Origin: an uncultured Actinomycetes bacterium
Lineage (GTDB): Bacteria; Actinomycetota; CADDZG01; WHSQ01
Length of the DNA: 64,000 nt
Assembly: GCA_937863385.1 (NCBI GenBank)
Contig: CALMBW010000018.1
Span: 248,001-312,000 of the forward strand
Reading direction: 5' to 3'
A program made the position numbers and the translations under genes. Numbering within the stretch: the first letter of the stretch is position 1; each line of letters starts with the position of its first letter. The notes beneath the pieces were generated by a model. The model ran no database searches, was not told the origin of the DNA, and worked only from the letters and a program-made list of their open reading frames with translations. Below, piece after piece: positions 34,660 through 43,901 of this stretch.

Positions 34660-35513
34660 CTTCCAACGACCCTTTCGGCAACCAGTCTGTTGCCCTCGGA
34701 TCTGTAAACACCGAGCAGCACGCCTTCGTTGACTACCGCCGCAACCGTCCCCTTCGACAACGGCTCTTCAACGAACAAGGGCCTGCCATTAGCGACGAGC
34801 GCCGCCATCTCCGCATCGATATCCAGTCTCGGCAACTCGTGGACCACGTCCACCAGCGGTCGCAAGGTCTCTTCGGACACATCATCGATCGCGATGGCTT
34901 CGTCGAGCGTGAACCCCGCCGCCTCCGTTCGCCTCAAAGAAACCAGATGTCCTCCACAACCGAGGGCCTCTCCGAGGTCGTGGGCGAGGGTCCGTACGTA
35001 GGTCCCCCCCGAGCAACGGACATCCAACGTGGCACGGCTCGAAGTTTCGAGGTCCACATCGATCAATCGCAACTCGTAGATCGTCACGTCACGTGGCTGC
35101 CGCTCGACCTCCTGGCCCGCACGTGCCAACTCATGGAGCCGCTTGCCTCCGACCCGAACCGCCGACACCATGGGGGGGATCTGTTGGATCGGGCCACGGA
35201 ATCGCTCCAACGCTTTCGTCAGATGCTCGACATCGCAGGTAACGGGCCGCTGGTACAGGACATCCCCGGAAGCGTCTTGAGTGGAAGTAGCACTTCCGAG
35301 TTGGACAACTGCCTCGTAACGCTTGGGTGAAGCTTGGGCGTAGGAAAGGAACCTCGTCGCCTTGCCGACCCCGATCAAGAGGATGCCGGTAGCGTCCGGA
35401 TCCAAGGTGCCCCCGTGACCGACTCGCTTGGTGCGCAATCTCTTTCGAACCTCGTCCACCACATCGTGCGAGGTCATCCCCGAAGCCTTGTCGATAACGA
35501 GTGCACCATTCAT
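34656..35513 (-). CDS. truB: tRNA pseudouridine(55) synthase TruB
   Basis: Converts U55 of the tRNA T-loop to pseudouridine. Of 285 residues: LVIDKASGMTSHDVVDEVRK, the catalytic VGHGGTLDPDATGILLIGVGKATR with its Asp, and a C-terminal PUA-like domain. ATG at 35513 overlaps the nrnA-like stop. Confidence 0.96.
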   Translation of the reverse strand: MNGALVIDKASGMTSHDVVDEVRKRLRTKRVGHGGTLDPDATGILLIGVGKATRFLSYAQASPKRYEAVVQLGSATSTQDASGDVLYQRPVTCDVEHLTKALERFRGPIQQIPPMVSAVRVGGKRLHELARAGQEVERQPRDVTIYELRLIDVDLETSSRATLDVRCSGGTYVRTLAHDLGEALGCGGHLVSLRRTEAAGFTLDEAIAIDDVSEETLRPLVDVVHELPRLDIDAEMAALVANGRPLFVEEPLSKGTVAAVVNEGVLLGVYRSEGNRLVAERVVGR

Positions 35514-36481
35514 GGCTCCAGCTCGGCCACGATCCCGGCCACGCTCTCTTCGATCGAGTCCACAGTGAAGCCGGCCGCGAGCTCGTGCCCTCCCCCGCCC
35601 CTTTCACGGGCGATCTTGCCCACCGACACCGGACCCTTGGACCGCATGCTTGCCCGGAATCTCCCATCTTCTTGTTCCTTGAAGATCGCCGCCACGTCGG
35701 CATCCCGGGTGGCCCTGATCAGTTCGATCAGCTTGTCGGTCTCCTCCATCGGCACCGAGGTCTGGCGGAGGTCCTCGAGCTTCACGAAGGAGTAGATGAA
35801 GCGTTCCTCGGGGAACAAGCGCGCTCTCGAAAGCACCAAGGCCACGAGTTGGAGGTAGCCGAACGGAGCGGTCTCGTAAACCGATCGAGCGATCTCGGTC
35901 TTGTCGACACCAAGATCGAGCAGCTCGGCTGCGATCCGCAGGGTCTCGGAGGTGGAGTTCGAATACTGGAAGCTTCCAGTGTCCGTCACGATGCCCGTGT
36001 ACAGGCACGTTGCAATGTCACGGTCGAGCTCAACGCCGGCGTCCACCAACAGTCTGGTGACGAGCTCGGCGGTGGACGATGCCGTCGTGACCACGACGTT
36101 CAGATGTCCGAAGTCTTCGTTGCCGGGATGGTGATCGATGTTGATCAAGGTCCCGGCACGCATAGCAACGGGCTCGACGAGTGCCCCGAGGCGGTCCCGT
36201 GCTCCACAATCGAGCGCCAGAAAGACCGGGGCGTCGACGAGGTCGCCCGGTGCTACCAATCCGTCACCCCCAGGCAGGAAGCTGTAACCGAACGGCAGAA
36301 CGGGAGCTGTGTCGTTGAAGGTCGGCTGTACCCGCTTGCCCAAGCTCCGAAGGCCTAGGGTTGCCCCTAGCAGCGAACCCAGGGCATCGCCGTCGGGGTT
36401 CACGTGGCAAGCGACGGTGATCTCGGTCGCGTTGCGCAGCACCTCGACCACGGCATCCCAGTCCTTGGCCTCATATCTCAC
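35510..36481 (-). CDS. DHH-family phosphoesterase (NrnA-like oligoribonuclease/pAp phosphatase)
   Basis: A 323-residue protein with DHH and DHHA1 domains: CHVNPDGDALGS, ALDCGARDRLG, IDHHPGNEDFG and, at the C-terminus, SKGPVSVGKIARERGGGGHELAAGFT. NrnA degrades short RNAs and dephosphorylates pAp. The start is the GTG at 36481 (reading VRYEAKDWDAV), inside the rbfA 3' end; upstream frames are not conserved. Between rbfA and truB is its usual place in actinobacteria and Firmicutes. Confidence 0.9.
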   Translation of the reverse strand: MRYEAKDWDAVVEVLRNATEITVACHVNPDGDALGSLLGATLGLRSLGKRVQPTFNDTAPVLPFGYSFLPGGDGLVAPGDLVDAPVFLALDCGARDRLGALVEPVAMRAGTLINIDHHPGNEDFGHLNVVVTTASSTAELVTRLLVDAGVELDRDIATCLYTGIVTDTGSFQYSNSTSETLRIAAELLDLGVDKTEIARSVYETAPFGYLQLVALVLSRARLFPEERFIYSFVKLEDLRQTSVPMEETDKLIELIRATRDADVAAIFKEQEDGRFRASMRSKGPVSVGKIARERGGGGHELAAGFTVDSIEESVAGIVAELEP

Positions 36482-36833
36482 TGTTGTTGCCCTCTTCTTG
36501 TTCGTGGATCCTCTGGAACAGCTCTTCGATGCGATTAACGTTCTCCATGACGTTGTCTTCCATGAAGCGGAGCTCGGGAGTGACCCGGGCATGCATCTGC
36601 TGACCAAGGATCTTGCGCAGATGAGGGGCTGCGCTCGTAAGGCCGGCGAACGTGGCAGCCTTCTCCTCATCGGTGCCCATCACGGTTAGATAGACGTTCG
36701 CATAGCTGAGATCGGCAGACATGCGAACGGTCGTGATGGTCACGAACCCGATGCGTGGGTCCTTCAGGCGGCCGACCTCTTCACCTAGAACGAGCTTCGC
36801 CAGTTTCTGCAGCTTCTCGAGCCGTTGACTCAT
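36471..36833 (-). CDS. rbfA: Ribosome-binding factor A
   Basis: A KH-like protein that assists late 30S maturation. Of 120 residues: QRLEKLQKLAKLVLGEEVGRLKDPRIGFVTITTVRMSADLSYANVYLTVMG. ATG at 36833 overlaps the DUF503 stop (ATGA). The end overlaps the next gene start by 11 nt. Confidence 0.94.
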   Translation of the reverse strand: MSQRLEKLQKLAKLVLGEEVGRLKDPRIGFVTITTVRMSADLSYANVYLTVMGTDEEKAATFAGLTSAAPHLRKILGQQMHARVTPELRFMEDNVMENVNRIEELFQRIHEQEEGNNSEI

Positions 36834-37135
36834 ATGTCCTCCGATGAGACGACATCGATGCTGCGATCGATGATCTCGGCCCCCTCTAGCGCGAAGCGTC
36901 CCAGCGAGCGTTCGATCTCTTGGAGAACCTCGCTGCAATGCTGCTTCGAGTCGGAGACACACGAAACGCCGAGCACGGCGCGCTGCCAGAGATCTTGGTG
37001 ACCCACTTCGGCGATCGCAGCGCCCGCGAACTTCTTCTGAGTGGTTGAGATCATCGACCTGAGCACTTGCCGCTTGTCCTTCAAGGATCTAGAGGCGGGT
37101 ATGAAGACCTCGAACCGTGCGATCCCTATGAACAT
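36830..37135 (-). CDS. DUF503 protein (YlxP-like)
   Basis: A 101-residue protein of the DUF503 family found almost always between infB and rbfA. Typical motifs: FIPASRSLKDKRQVLRSMI, AEVGHQDLWQRAVLGVSCVSDSK. The molecular role is not established; position suggests ribosome assembly. ATG is 6 nt after the infB stop. Confidence 0.92.
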   Translation of the reverse strand: MFIGIARFEVFIPASRSLKDKRQVLRSMISTTQKKFAGAAIAEVGHQDLWQRAVLGVSCVSDSKQHCSEVLQEIERSLGRFALEGAEIIDRSIDVVSSEDI

Positions 37136-37141
37136 GGGCCG

Positions 37142-39445
37142 CTAGCGCTGGACCTCTTGCAGCTCAAAGACCTGGATGATGTCGCCGTTCTTGACGTCCT
37201 GGTAGTTGTCGAGTCCGATACCGCACTCGTATCCGGCGGCAACTTCCCGCACGTCGTCCTTGAATCGGCGTAGCGACCCCACGGTGGTTTCGTAGATGAC
37301 CGTCCCGTCCCGCACCAATCTCGCCGTTGCGTTTCGGCGGATGACTCCGTCCAGCACCATGCAGCCGGCCACCTGGCCGAGGCGTGGGACGCGGAATGTC
37401 TCGCGCACCTCTGCTTGACCCAGCGCGATTTCCTTGTACTCGGGCCCAAGCAAGCCCTTGGCCGCGTTCTCGATGTCCTGCACCGCTTGATAGATCACAC
37501 GGTAGGTTCGGATGTCGACGCCTTCCTCTTCGGCAAGAGGACGGGCTTGCGCGTTGGGCACAACGTTGAATCCGATCACGAGAGCATTGCTCGCCTTCGC
37601 GAGCGTCACGTCGTTCTCGGTGATCCCACCGACACCCTTACGGATGATGTTGATCCGTACGAGCTCCTGGTCCATCTTGGCGAACTGATCGGCGAGTGCC
37701 TCGATCGAGCCCTGGGTGTCTGCCTTCAAGAGGAGGTTCAACTCGGGGATGTCTTCACCGCTGGTCTCGGCCAGCAGGTTCTGCAGCGTCAAAGGACGCT
37801 GGGTCACGAGCTCGGCCTCACGACGCCGGGTTACGCGTTCTCCAGCGAGTGAGCGAGCGTCTTTCTCGTCATCCAACGAGCGGAACTCGTCGCCTGCTTC
37901 GGGAACCGACTGCCACCCCAGAACGAGCACCGGTTGACCCGGCACCGCCTGTTCAACGGTGTCGCCTCGATCGTCGAGCATCGCCCGCACTCGTCCCCAA
38001 GCCGTGCCTGCCACCAAAGAGTCGCCCGAGCGCAATGTCCCGCGATGCACGAGCACGGTGGCAACGGGGCCTCGTCCCTTGTCGAGGTGTGCCTCGATAA
38101 CGATCCCGCGAGCGTTCGTTTCGGGGTTGGCTTGCAGTTCGAGCTCGACGTCTGCAGTCAGAAGGATGACCTCGAGAAGATCGTCGAGATTCGTCCGCTG
38201 CTTGGCCGAAACGTCCACGAAGGCCGTTTCACCACCCCACTCCTCCGGCATCAGACCGTGGTCGGAGAGTTGCTGGCGAACCCGAACCGGGTCGGCTTCG
38301 GGCTTGTCGATCTTGTTGACTGCCACAACGATGGGAACCTCTGCCGCCTTGGCGTGATCGATCGCTTCCACGGTCTGAGGCATGACGCCGTCGTCGGCGG
38401 CTACGACCAGGACCGCGATGTCCGTAACCTTTGCCCCACGTGCACGCATCGCAGTGAAGGCCTCGTGACCGGGTGTGTCGATGAAGGTGATATCGCGATC
38501 GTTGAGGTGGACCTGGTAGGCACCGATGTGCTGGGTGATCCCACCCGCCTCGCCGCCGGCAACGTTCGTGTGCCGCAGAGCATCGAGGATCGCGGTCTTC
38601 CCGTGGTCGACGTGCCCCATCACCGTCACGACGGGAGGACGCGGCACCATGTGCCCTTGGTCTTCTTCAGCCTCATCGGCGAGGACCGCTTGGGCTTCCT
38701 CCTCCATCGGATCCACCACATTGACGTTGGCGCCGACTTCTTCGGCCACCAGCATGACGGCCTCGTCGCTCATCGATTGCGTGACGGTGACCATCTCGCC
38801 CAGGCCGATCAGCACCTTCACGATCTCATTGGGGGCTCGGTCGAGCTTGGCAGCGAAATCTTTGACGGTGATCCCCCGGTGGACCTTGATCACGTCCGGA
38901 GCTGGAGCTGCAACCGGTTCGGGGGCCGGGGCGGGCGTGGGTTCGGGGGCCGGGACGGGCGTGGGTTCGGGAGCCGGGGAAGCCACCACTGGCTCGGGCT
39001 GGACCACGGTCTTTGGAGTCTCGGTCTTTGGAGTCTCGGTCTTGGGTGCGACGGTCTTCGGTGTTTCGGCTTTCTTGGGCGCGGGCTTCGTCTCGCTCGC
39101 AGCTTTCGGAGCGGCAGCTTTCGGAGCGGCAGCTTTCGGAGCGGCAGCTTTCGGAGCGGCAGCTTTCGGAGCGGCAGCTTTCTTGGGCGTGGCAGCCTTA
39201 GCTGGCTCCGCCTTCTTGGCTGTCGGCTTCTTGGGCTCGGCCTTCTTGGGTGCAGCCTTCTTGGGTGCAGCCTTCTTGGGTGCCGGGGCCCCAGACATCT
39301 CGTCACGCACGCGCTGGGCCACTTCGTCGCTGACCGTTGACGAGTGCGACTTGACCGCTTGGCCGATACTTTCCAGGTGGGCTAGGACCTCTTTCGAGGT
39401 CTTTCCTAGCTCCTTTGCGATCTCATGAACCCTTACGTTCGCCAT
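37142..39445 (-). CDS. infB: Translation initiation factor IF-2
   Basis: GTPase that brings initiator tRNA to the 30S subunit. Of 767 residues: an N-terminal IF2_N helical module ([24 protein letters not shown]), a low-complexity Ala-Lys-Pro linker (about 50-170), a second IF2_N module, then the G domain [31 protein letters not shown] and the C-terminal beta-barrel domains. The linker is built on 15-bp tandem repeats (separate entry). ATG at 39445 with GAGAGGG upstream. Confidence 0.97.
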   Translation of the reverse strand: MANVRVHEIAKELGKTSKEVLAHLESIGQAVKSHSSTVSDEVAQRVRDEMSGAPAPKKAAPKKAAPKKAEPKKPTAKKAEPAKAATPKKAAAPKAAAPKAAAPKAAAPKAAAPKAASETKPAPKKAETPKTVAPKTETPKTETPKTVVQPEPVVASPAPEPTPVPAPEPTPAPAPEPVAAPAPDVIKVHRGITVKDFAAKLDRAPNEIVKVLIGLGEMVTVTQSMSDEAVMLVAEEVGANVNVVDPMEEEAQAVLADEAEEDQGHMVPRPPVVTVMGHVDHGKTAILDALRHTNVAGGEAGGITQHIGAYQVHLNDRDITFIDTPGHEAFTAMRARGAKVTDIAVLVVAADDGVMPQTVEAIDHAKAAEVPIVVAVNKIDKPEADPVRVRQQLSDHGLMPEEWGGETAFVDVSAKQRTNLDDLLEVILLTADVELELQANPETNARGIVIEAHLDKGRGPVATVLVHRGTLRSGDSLVAGTAWGRVRAMLDDRGDTVEQAVPGQPVLVLGWQSVPEAGDEFRSLDDEKDARSLAGERVTRRREAELVTQRPLTLQNLLAETSGEDIPELNLLLKADTQGSIEALADQFAKMDQELVRINIIRKGVGGITENDVTLAKASNALVIGFNVVPNAQARPLAEEEGVDIRTYRVIYQAVQDIENAAKGLLGPEYKEIALGQAEVRETFRVPRLGQVAGCMVLDGVIRRNATARLVRDGTVIYETTVGSLRRFKDDVREVAAGYECGIGLDNYQDVKNGDIIQVFELQEVQR
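39099..39182. repeat. 15-bp tandem repeat in the infB linker
   Basis: Five perfect units of gcagctttcggagcg (39099-39173) plus a partial sixth, encoding AAPKA repeats in the IF-2 linker. Being a multiple of 3, copy-number change would not shift the frame. A shorter imperfect array (ttgggtgcagcc) follows near 39245-39275. Confidence 0.9.
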
Positions 39446-39665
39446 GTGTTTCCCTCTCGATCAAGTCCGGGCCGGATGGCCGGCTTGAGGACCTCAGATA
39501 CCTCACGGGTCGATGGATCTGCGGGCGACCCGCCCTTGAAACCCAGGCCCCAGTACCCGATCCCGTCCAGCCTCGGCCGAACACCTCGCTCGGTCGAGCC
39601 GTGGGACCGGCCGGAGCCGGTGGGGCGGAAAGGGGCAAAAATGCCCGTCCACCACCGATCCTAGC

Positions 39666-40730
39666 TCAGGCCTCGCTCCCCTCCGGGCTCGCCTGAGACT
39701 CGGAAGCCTCTTCTTCTTGCGCACTTTCGCTCGGCGCACTCTCCTGCTTCAACTGGGACTCGGACTTGATATCCACCCGCATCCCGGTGAGGCGAGCGGC
39801 GAGCCGTGCGTTCTGACCTTCTTTCCCGATCGCCAGCGACAGCTGGTAGTCGGGCACGATGACAAGAGCGGTCTCGCCATCGTCCTGCAAGACCACCTCT
39901 TTCACCTTCGCGGGCGAAAGAGCGTTGGCCACGAACTCCTGCTTGTCTTCGGTCCACTTGATTATGTCGATCTTCTCGCCCCGCAACTCATTCATGACCA
40001 TGCGAACGCGCGAGCCCTTCGCTCCCACGCACGCCCCCACGGGATCGACGTTGCGGTCGTTGCTGTGAACTGCGATCTTGCTGCGGTGTCCCGGCTCGCG
40101 CGCGACCCCCTTGATCTCGACCACGTTGTCCAATATCTCTGGAACTTCGAGCTCAAAGAGCCGCTTGATGAGACCCGGGTGCGTGCGAGAGACAACGATC
40201 TGAGGCTCACGTGCCGTCTTGCGCACATCCACGATGTAAGCCTTCAGCCGCGCTCCGTGGTCGTAGCGTTCGTGCGGGATCTGCTCATGGGGCGGGAGCC
40301 TGGCCTCGGTCTTACCCAGGTTGAGGATCGTGTAGCGCTGATCCTTCTGTTCGACGATGCCGGTGACGATGTCGCCGACGCGGCCCTCGTACTCCCCGAA
40401 GGTGATGTCCCGCTCTGCCTCGCGCAAGCGCTGCAAGATAACCTGCTTGGCGGTCTGAGCTGCGATGCGCCCGAAATCTTGCGGCGTATCTTCCCACTCC
40501 TTGAGAACGGTGATCTCTTCGGTGTCGGGGTCGACCTCTACCTCTTGCGCGTACACAGTGACGTCACCGGTGTCCGGCTCGATCACGGCCCGAGCCGCCA
40601 TCGACTCGTCCGCGTTGGTGACCTTCAGATATGCGGAGGCCAGGGCCTTCTCGATCGCTTCTACCAACGTATCGAAGGAGATCCCGCGCTCACGCTCCAG
40701 TTCGCGTAGCGAATCCATAGGGATCTTCAT
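39666..40730 (-). CDS. nusA: Transcription termination/antitermination factor NusA
   Basis: RNA-polymerase-binding factor for pausing, termination and antitermination. Of 354 residues: N-terminal domain (DSLRELERERGISFDTLVEAIEKALASAY), S1 domain, KH1 (GSRVRMVMNELRGEKIDIIKW preceded by GACVGAKG) and KH2 (ALVIVPDYQLSLAIGKEGQNARLAARL). It ends in a Glu/Ser tail and lacks the acidic repeats of enterobacteria. ATG at 40730 is 8 nt after the rimP stop. A 220-bp noncoding gap separates it from infB; the usual ylxR gene is not found there. Confidence 0.96.
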   Translation of the reverse strand: MKIPMDSLRELERERGISFDTLVEAIEKALASAYLKVTNADESMAARAVIEPDTGDVTVYAQEVEVDPDTEEITVLKEWEDTPQDFGRIAAQTAKQVILQRLREAERDITFGEYEGRVGDIVTGIVEQKDQRYTILNLGKTEARLPPHEQIPHERYDHGARLKAYIVDVRKTAREPQIVVSRTHPGLIKRLFELEVPEILDNVVEIKGVAREPGHRSKIAVHSNDRNVDPVGACVGAKGSRVRMVMNELRGEKIDIIKWTEDKQEFVANALSPAKVKEVVLQDDGETALVIVPDYQLSLAIGKEGQNARLAARLTGMRVDIKSESQLKQESAPSESAQEEEASESQASPEGSEA

Positions 40731-40737
40731 GTGCGCC

Positions 40738-41196
40738 TCACTTCCATTCGAATACCGTCCTCGCCGACTTGATCGCCTTGTAAGGCACTTCCACCTCGTC
40801 GTGTCCCACGGTGATGCGCACCGCTGACTCGGAGGCGTCGACGACTTCTCCATCTACCCGGTGACTGTTCCCGACCACTACGTCGTGCGTCTTGAGGGTC
40901 ACCGGCTCCCCCACCGATCGGCGCCAGTGCTCGGGCGTCCGAAGCGGTCTCTCGACGCCCGGGGACGACACCTCGAGCGTGTACCGCCCGGCGATAGGGT
41001 CGTTCAGGTCGAGTCCACGGGATATCTCCTCGGAGACCTCGGCGACCGTATCGAGATCGATACCGCCGTCGGCGTCCACGAGGACCCGGACCGTCTGGCG
41101 TCCGGGCTGACCTCCCAACTCGATGTCCCACAGGAGCAGGCTGCGGCGTGCCACGACCGCTTCTGCGAGGTCCCTGACCTCATCCAGAACGCCCAT
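40738..41196 (-). CDS. rimP: Ribosome maturation factor RimP
   Basis: Helps 30S assembly. Of 152 residues, with the family motif region LLLWDIELGGQPGRQTVRVLVDADGGIDLDTVAEVSEEISRGLD and YTLEVSSPGVERPLRTPEHW. It opens the rimP-nusA-infB series. A terminator-like hairpin lies 28-56 nt upstream of its ATG on the same strand. Confidence 0.94.
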   Translation of the reverse strand: MGVLDEVRDLAEAVVARRSLLLWDIELGGQPGRQTVRVLVDADGGIDLDTVAEVSEEISRGLDLNDPIAGRYTLEVSSPGVERPLRTPEHWRRSVGEPVTLKTHDVVVGNSHRVDGEVVDASESAVRITVGHDEVEVPYKAIKSARTVFEWK

Positions 41197-41223
41197 GACT
41201 GCTCCTTTTCCAAGCCGGTTGAG

Positions 41224-41252
41224 GCGTTAATAAAGCCCCTCCGAGAGGGGCT
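41224..41252 (-). terminator. Intrinsic terminator/attenuator in the rimP leader
   Basis: On the minus strand AGCCCCTC-TCG-GAGGGGCT is a perfect 8-bp stem (41234-41252) followed at once by TTTATTAACG. It would stop transcription arriving from ispG before rimP, or act as an attenuator if the rimP promoter is upstream of it. Confidence 0.75.
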
Positions 41253-41431
41253 CAGCTACTTCACGCCTATACCGGCAACTGCTGTGACGAAACTCCCCGC
41301 TGGCAGCGAGGCTTGACCAAGGGTACCACCGCCTGTTGATAAACGCCCCTGAGCAGCGCTTACACCGGGCCGGGCCGGGGCTTGGGGTACCCTGGCCTCC
41401 GCCCAACCCACTACTTGAGGACGTGACTGTC

Positions 41432-41509
41432 ATGGCAAAGAAAGGACGCAAGCGCCGCTCTCGCAAAAAGAGAAAGGCTAACCACGGCAAGCGGCCCAAC
41501 GCCAGCTAG
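41432..41509 (+). CDS. bL37-like small basic ribosomal protein
   Basis: A 25-residue, extremely basic protein: MAKKGRKRRSRKKRKANHG followed by KRPNAS. It closely resembles mycobacterial 50S protein bL37 (MAKRGRKKRDRK... type, ending HGKRPN), discovered in mycobacterial ribosome structures. Plus strand, opposite its ispG and rimP neighbours, with GAGGA upstream of the ATG. It is probably missed by length-limited gene finders. The assignment rests on remembered family sequence and strong composition. Confidence 0.75.
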   Translation: MAKKGRKRRSRKKRKANHGKRPNAS

Positions 41510-41520
41510 CCGCTCTTAGG

Positions 41521-41540
41521 GCCCTCCTTTCTAGGGGGTC
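41521..41540. terminator. Convergent hairpin between bL37-like gene and ispG
   Basis: GCCCTCC-TTTCTA-GGGGGTC can pair (one mismatch and one G-T) just beyond the stops of the converging bL37-like and ispG genes, and overlaps the ispG stop. Possible bidirectional terminator. Confidence 0.35.
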
Positions 41541-42694
41541 TGGCGCATCCCGATGTCCATGAGGGCGTTGCGGCGCCCGGCCCCCTTGAGGACCGTTACC
41601 TCTCCGCTCTGGTCCCCGCCGGCTGCCCGGATCTCCTCGGCTACGTGCTGGGCAGCCTCCAGCAACTCTTCGACCAATCTGTCGTGGGGCACCCAGCCGA
41701 TCTGCTTGCCCTTGGCAAACAGCAGCCCCCGGCCCGGCCCGGCCGCGATACCGATATCGGCGTCCCTCGCCTCGCCTGGCCCGTTCACCTCGCACCCCAT
41801 CACCGCGATCTGCATGGGAGGCAGATCCATGTTCTCTATCGCTGCTTCGACGCGCTGGGCCAGATCGAAAACATCCAACTCGGCGCGGCCGCACGAGGGG
41901 CATGCAACCAGGTCGAAGGTTGAGTCCCGGATACCCAATGTCTGCAGTATCTGTTTGCCGAGCTTCACCTCTTCGACCGGGTCGGCTGTGAGCGAGCACC
42001 TGATCGTGTCACCGATCCCTTCTGCGAGAAGGGTGCCGATACCGATCGCGGTCTTAACCACCCCTTGCTTCGGTGTCCCAGCTTCCGTGACACCGAGATG
42101 CAGAGGTGCATCTGTCTTGCTGGCCAGCTTCCGGTAGGCATCGATCATCTCGGGCACGTTTTGATGCTTGACCGAGATCTTGTAGTCCTTGAACCCGTGC
42201 TCTTCGAGCAAGCCGATCTCGTAGAGGGCGCTCTCAACGAGAGCATCGGCAGTGGGGCGCCCATGCTTCTCGACCAGTTTGCGATCGAGCGATCCCGCGT
42301 TGACACCGATCCGGATCGGGATCCCTCGCTCCTTGCATGCGGTGGCCACCTCTTCTATGTGTTTTGGATTGCGCATGTTGCCTGGGTTGAGCCGCAGGCC
42401 ATGAACCCCAGCTTCGATCGCCATCATCGCGAGTCGAACCGAGAAATGGATGTCGGCGATGATCGGAACGCCCCCCTCGGCAGCGATCGCGGGAAGAGCC
42501 TTGGCATCCCCCTCATGCGGTACGGCCACTCGAACGATGTCGGCACCTTGTGTCGCAAGCTCATGAACCTGGATCAGCGTGGCCTGGACATCATCGGTCT
42601 TCGTCGTGGTCATCGACTGGATAGAAATGGGCGCGTCGCCACCGACCGCGACAGAGCCAACCTTCACCTGACGAGAGATCCTACGTTCGAACAT
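41531..42694 (-). CDS. ispG: 4-hydroxy-3-methylbut-2-en-1-yl diphosphate synthase IspG
   Basis: 4Fe-4S enzyme, penultimate step of the MEP isoprenoid pathway. Of 387 residues: SIQSMTTTKTDDV, the barrel motifs NPGNMRNPKHIEEV, and iron-sulfur cysteines in ACPSCGRAELD plus GCEVNGPGEARDADIG. ATG at 42694 with AAGGGTG upstream is preferred; the longer N-terminal frame runs into the rseP end and is not conserved. It lies in the dxr-rseP-ispG order common in actinobacteria. Confidence 0.95.
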   Translation of the reverse strand: MFERRISRQVKVGSVAVGGDAPISIQSMTTTKTDDVQATLIQVHELATQGADIVRVAVPHEGDAKALPAIAAEGGVPIIADIHFSVRLAMMAIEAGVHGLRLNPGNMRNPKHIEEVATACKERGIPIRIGVNAGSLDRKLVEKHGRPTADALVESALYEIGLLEEHGFKDYKISVKHQNVPEMIDAYRKLASKTDAPLHLGVTEAGTPKQGVVKTAIGIGTLLAEGIGDTIRCSLTADPVEEVKLGKQILQTLGIRDSTFDLVACPSCGRAELDVFDLAQRVEAAIENMDLPPMQIAVMGCEVNGPGEARDADIGIAAGPGRGLLFAKGKQIGWVPHDRLVEELLEAAQHVAEEIRAAGGDQSGEVTVLKGAGRRNALMDIGMRQTP

Positions 42695-42713
42695 CGTTGT
42701 CACCCTTGATCCA

Positions 42714-43901
42714 TCAGAACGGCACCCGGATCGGGCGCGCCAGATCCAGATATAGAACTGCAACGAAGACGATCACGAAGAATGAGATGACCGCGGTGGC
42801 CACGGGGATCAACTTGCGGACATCAACCGCCCTGCCCGTGATCTTCTCCCACGCAAGTACGGCCAGATGGCCGCCGTCGAGCGGTGGAAGGGGAAGGAGG
42901 TTCATCAAACCGACGAACACCGTGAAACCGACGATGAGTGCAACAAGGTCAAGGGCTTGGCCGGTGGAGGCGCTTTCCGACGCTATCCGGCCGGCTCCCA
43001 CGATGCCTAGTGGTCCTTCATCCACCGTGCGCTCACCTTCCCCGCCGAGGGCCTCGAAGAGCTCGCCCCCGAAGACCATGCCGAACATGTCCCCGATCCC
43101 GACGAAAGACAGTTTGGTCACCTGCCACGTCTCGGATCCGGCTCGTCCGACGGCCGAGACCGGTCCTAGGGTCTCGTACAGAGGTTGCGGTTGGATCCCC
43201 AAGAAACCCACCACCTCGGCCCCCGGAGGGGGCGTGCGCACCAGGTCTTCACCGGGCGGCGCGTACTCGATCACTTCACCATCAGAGCCGAAGATCGCCG
43301 AGCCGAGCACCGCCGTCACGTCCCGCCGCTCCCCATCGCGCTCGATCGTGAAGGTCACTTCCTCGCCGGGATGCTGCTGGATGAAACCTCTGACCTCGTC
43401 CCAGGTATCGGTGGGCGTGCCGTTCGCTGCAACGACCTTGTCGTCGGGCAAGATGCCTGCGGCAGTCGCCGGCGATTCACCGCCCGAAACCTGGGTGTCC
43501 ACCACTGCTACCTGATTCGAGGGTTCGCCGGTGGGGAAACCCAAGGTCATCGCAGTGACGAAGAGGGTCAAGAACGCGACAACGAAGTGGGTCGCCGAAC
43601 CGGCCACGATCACGAGCGCTCGCTGCCAGATCGGTTTGTTGGGATACGACCGCGGCTGATCCTCCAAGGGGATCTCCTCGTACGGGTTCATCCCGACGAT
43701 CTTCACGAAGCCGCCAAGCGGAAGTGCCTTCACTCCGTACTCGGTCTCCCCTCGATGGATCGACCACACGGTTGGACCGAATCCGATGAAGTACTTCGTT
43801 GCCTTGAAGTTGAAGAGCTTGGCAACGAAGAAGTGCCCCGACTCATGGATCATCACGACCAAGAGGATGGCCACGATGAATATGATCAGTCCCAGATTCA
43901 T
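42714..43901 (-). CDS. rseP: Site-2 zinc protease RseP (Rip1-like)
   Basis: Intramembrane metalloprotease of 395 residues. Span 1 carries the zinc motif HESGHFF (HExxH), followed by YGVKALPLGGFVKIVGMNP. A PDZ domain occupies the middle (GESPATAAGILPDDKVVAANG), and the third zinc ligand is in NLLPLPPLDGGHLAVL. In mycobacteria the orthologue Rip1 cuts anti-sigma factors. ATG at 43901 overlaps the dxr stop (ATGA). Confidence 0.93.
   Translation of the reverse strand: MNLGLIIFIVAILLVVMIHESGHFFVAKLFNFKATKYFIGFGPTVWSIHRGETEYGVKALPLGGFVKIVGMNPYEEIPLEDQPRSYPNKPIWQRALVIVAGSATHFVVAFLTLFVTAMTLGFPTGEPSNQVAVVDTQVSGGESPATAAGILPDDKVVAANGTPTDTWDEVRGFIQQHPGEEVTFTIERDGERRDVTAVLGSAIFGSDGEVIEYAPPGEDLVRTPPPGAEVVGFLGIQPQPLYETLGPVSAVGRAGSETWQVTKLSFVGIGDMFGMVFGGELFEALGGEGERTVDEGPLGIVGAGRIASESASTGQALDLVALIVGFTVFVGLMNLLPLPPLDGGHLAVLAWEKITGRAVDVRKLIPVATAVISFFVIVFVAVLYLDLARPIRVPF

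Noticed and set aside
39099-39182. Short tandem units that could suggest a CRISPR or satellite array
   Set aside because: 15-bp units without spacers, in frame inside infB and encoding an Ala-Lys-Pro linker.
37934-39340. Long plus-strand frame of 468 codons antisense to infB
   Set aside because: It mirrors the repetitive infB linker and coding strand bias of high-GC DNA; infB in the opposite strand has full IF-2 motifs.
39423-39638. A YlxR gene between nusA and infB
   Set aside because: The available frame lacks the CVGCR and GRGAYL motifs and looks like random high-GC translation.
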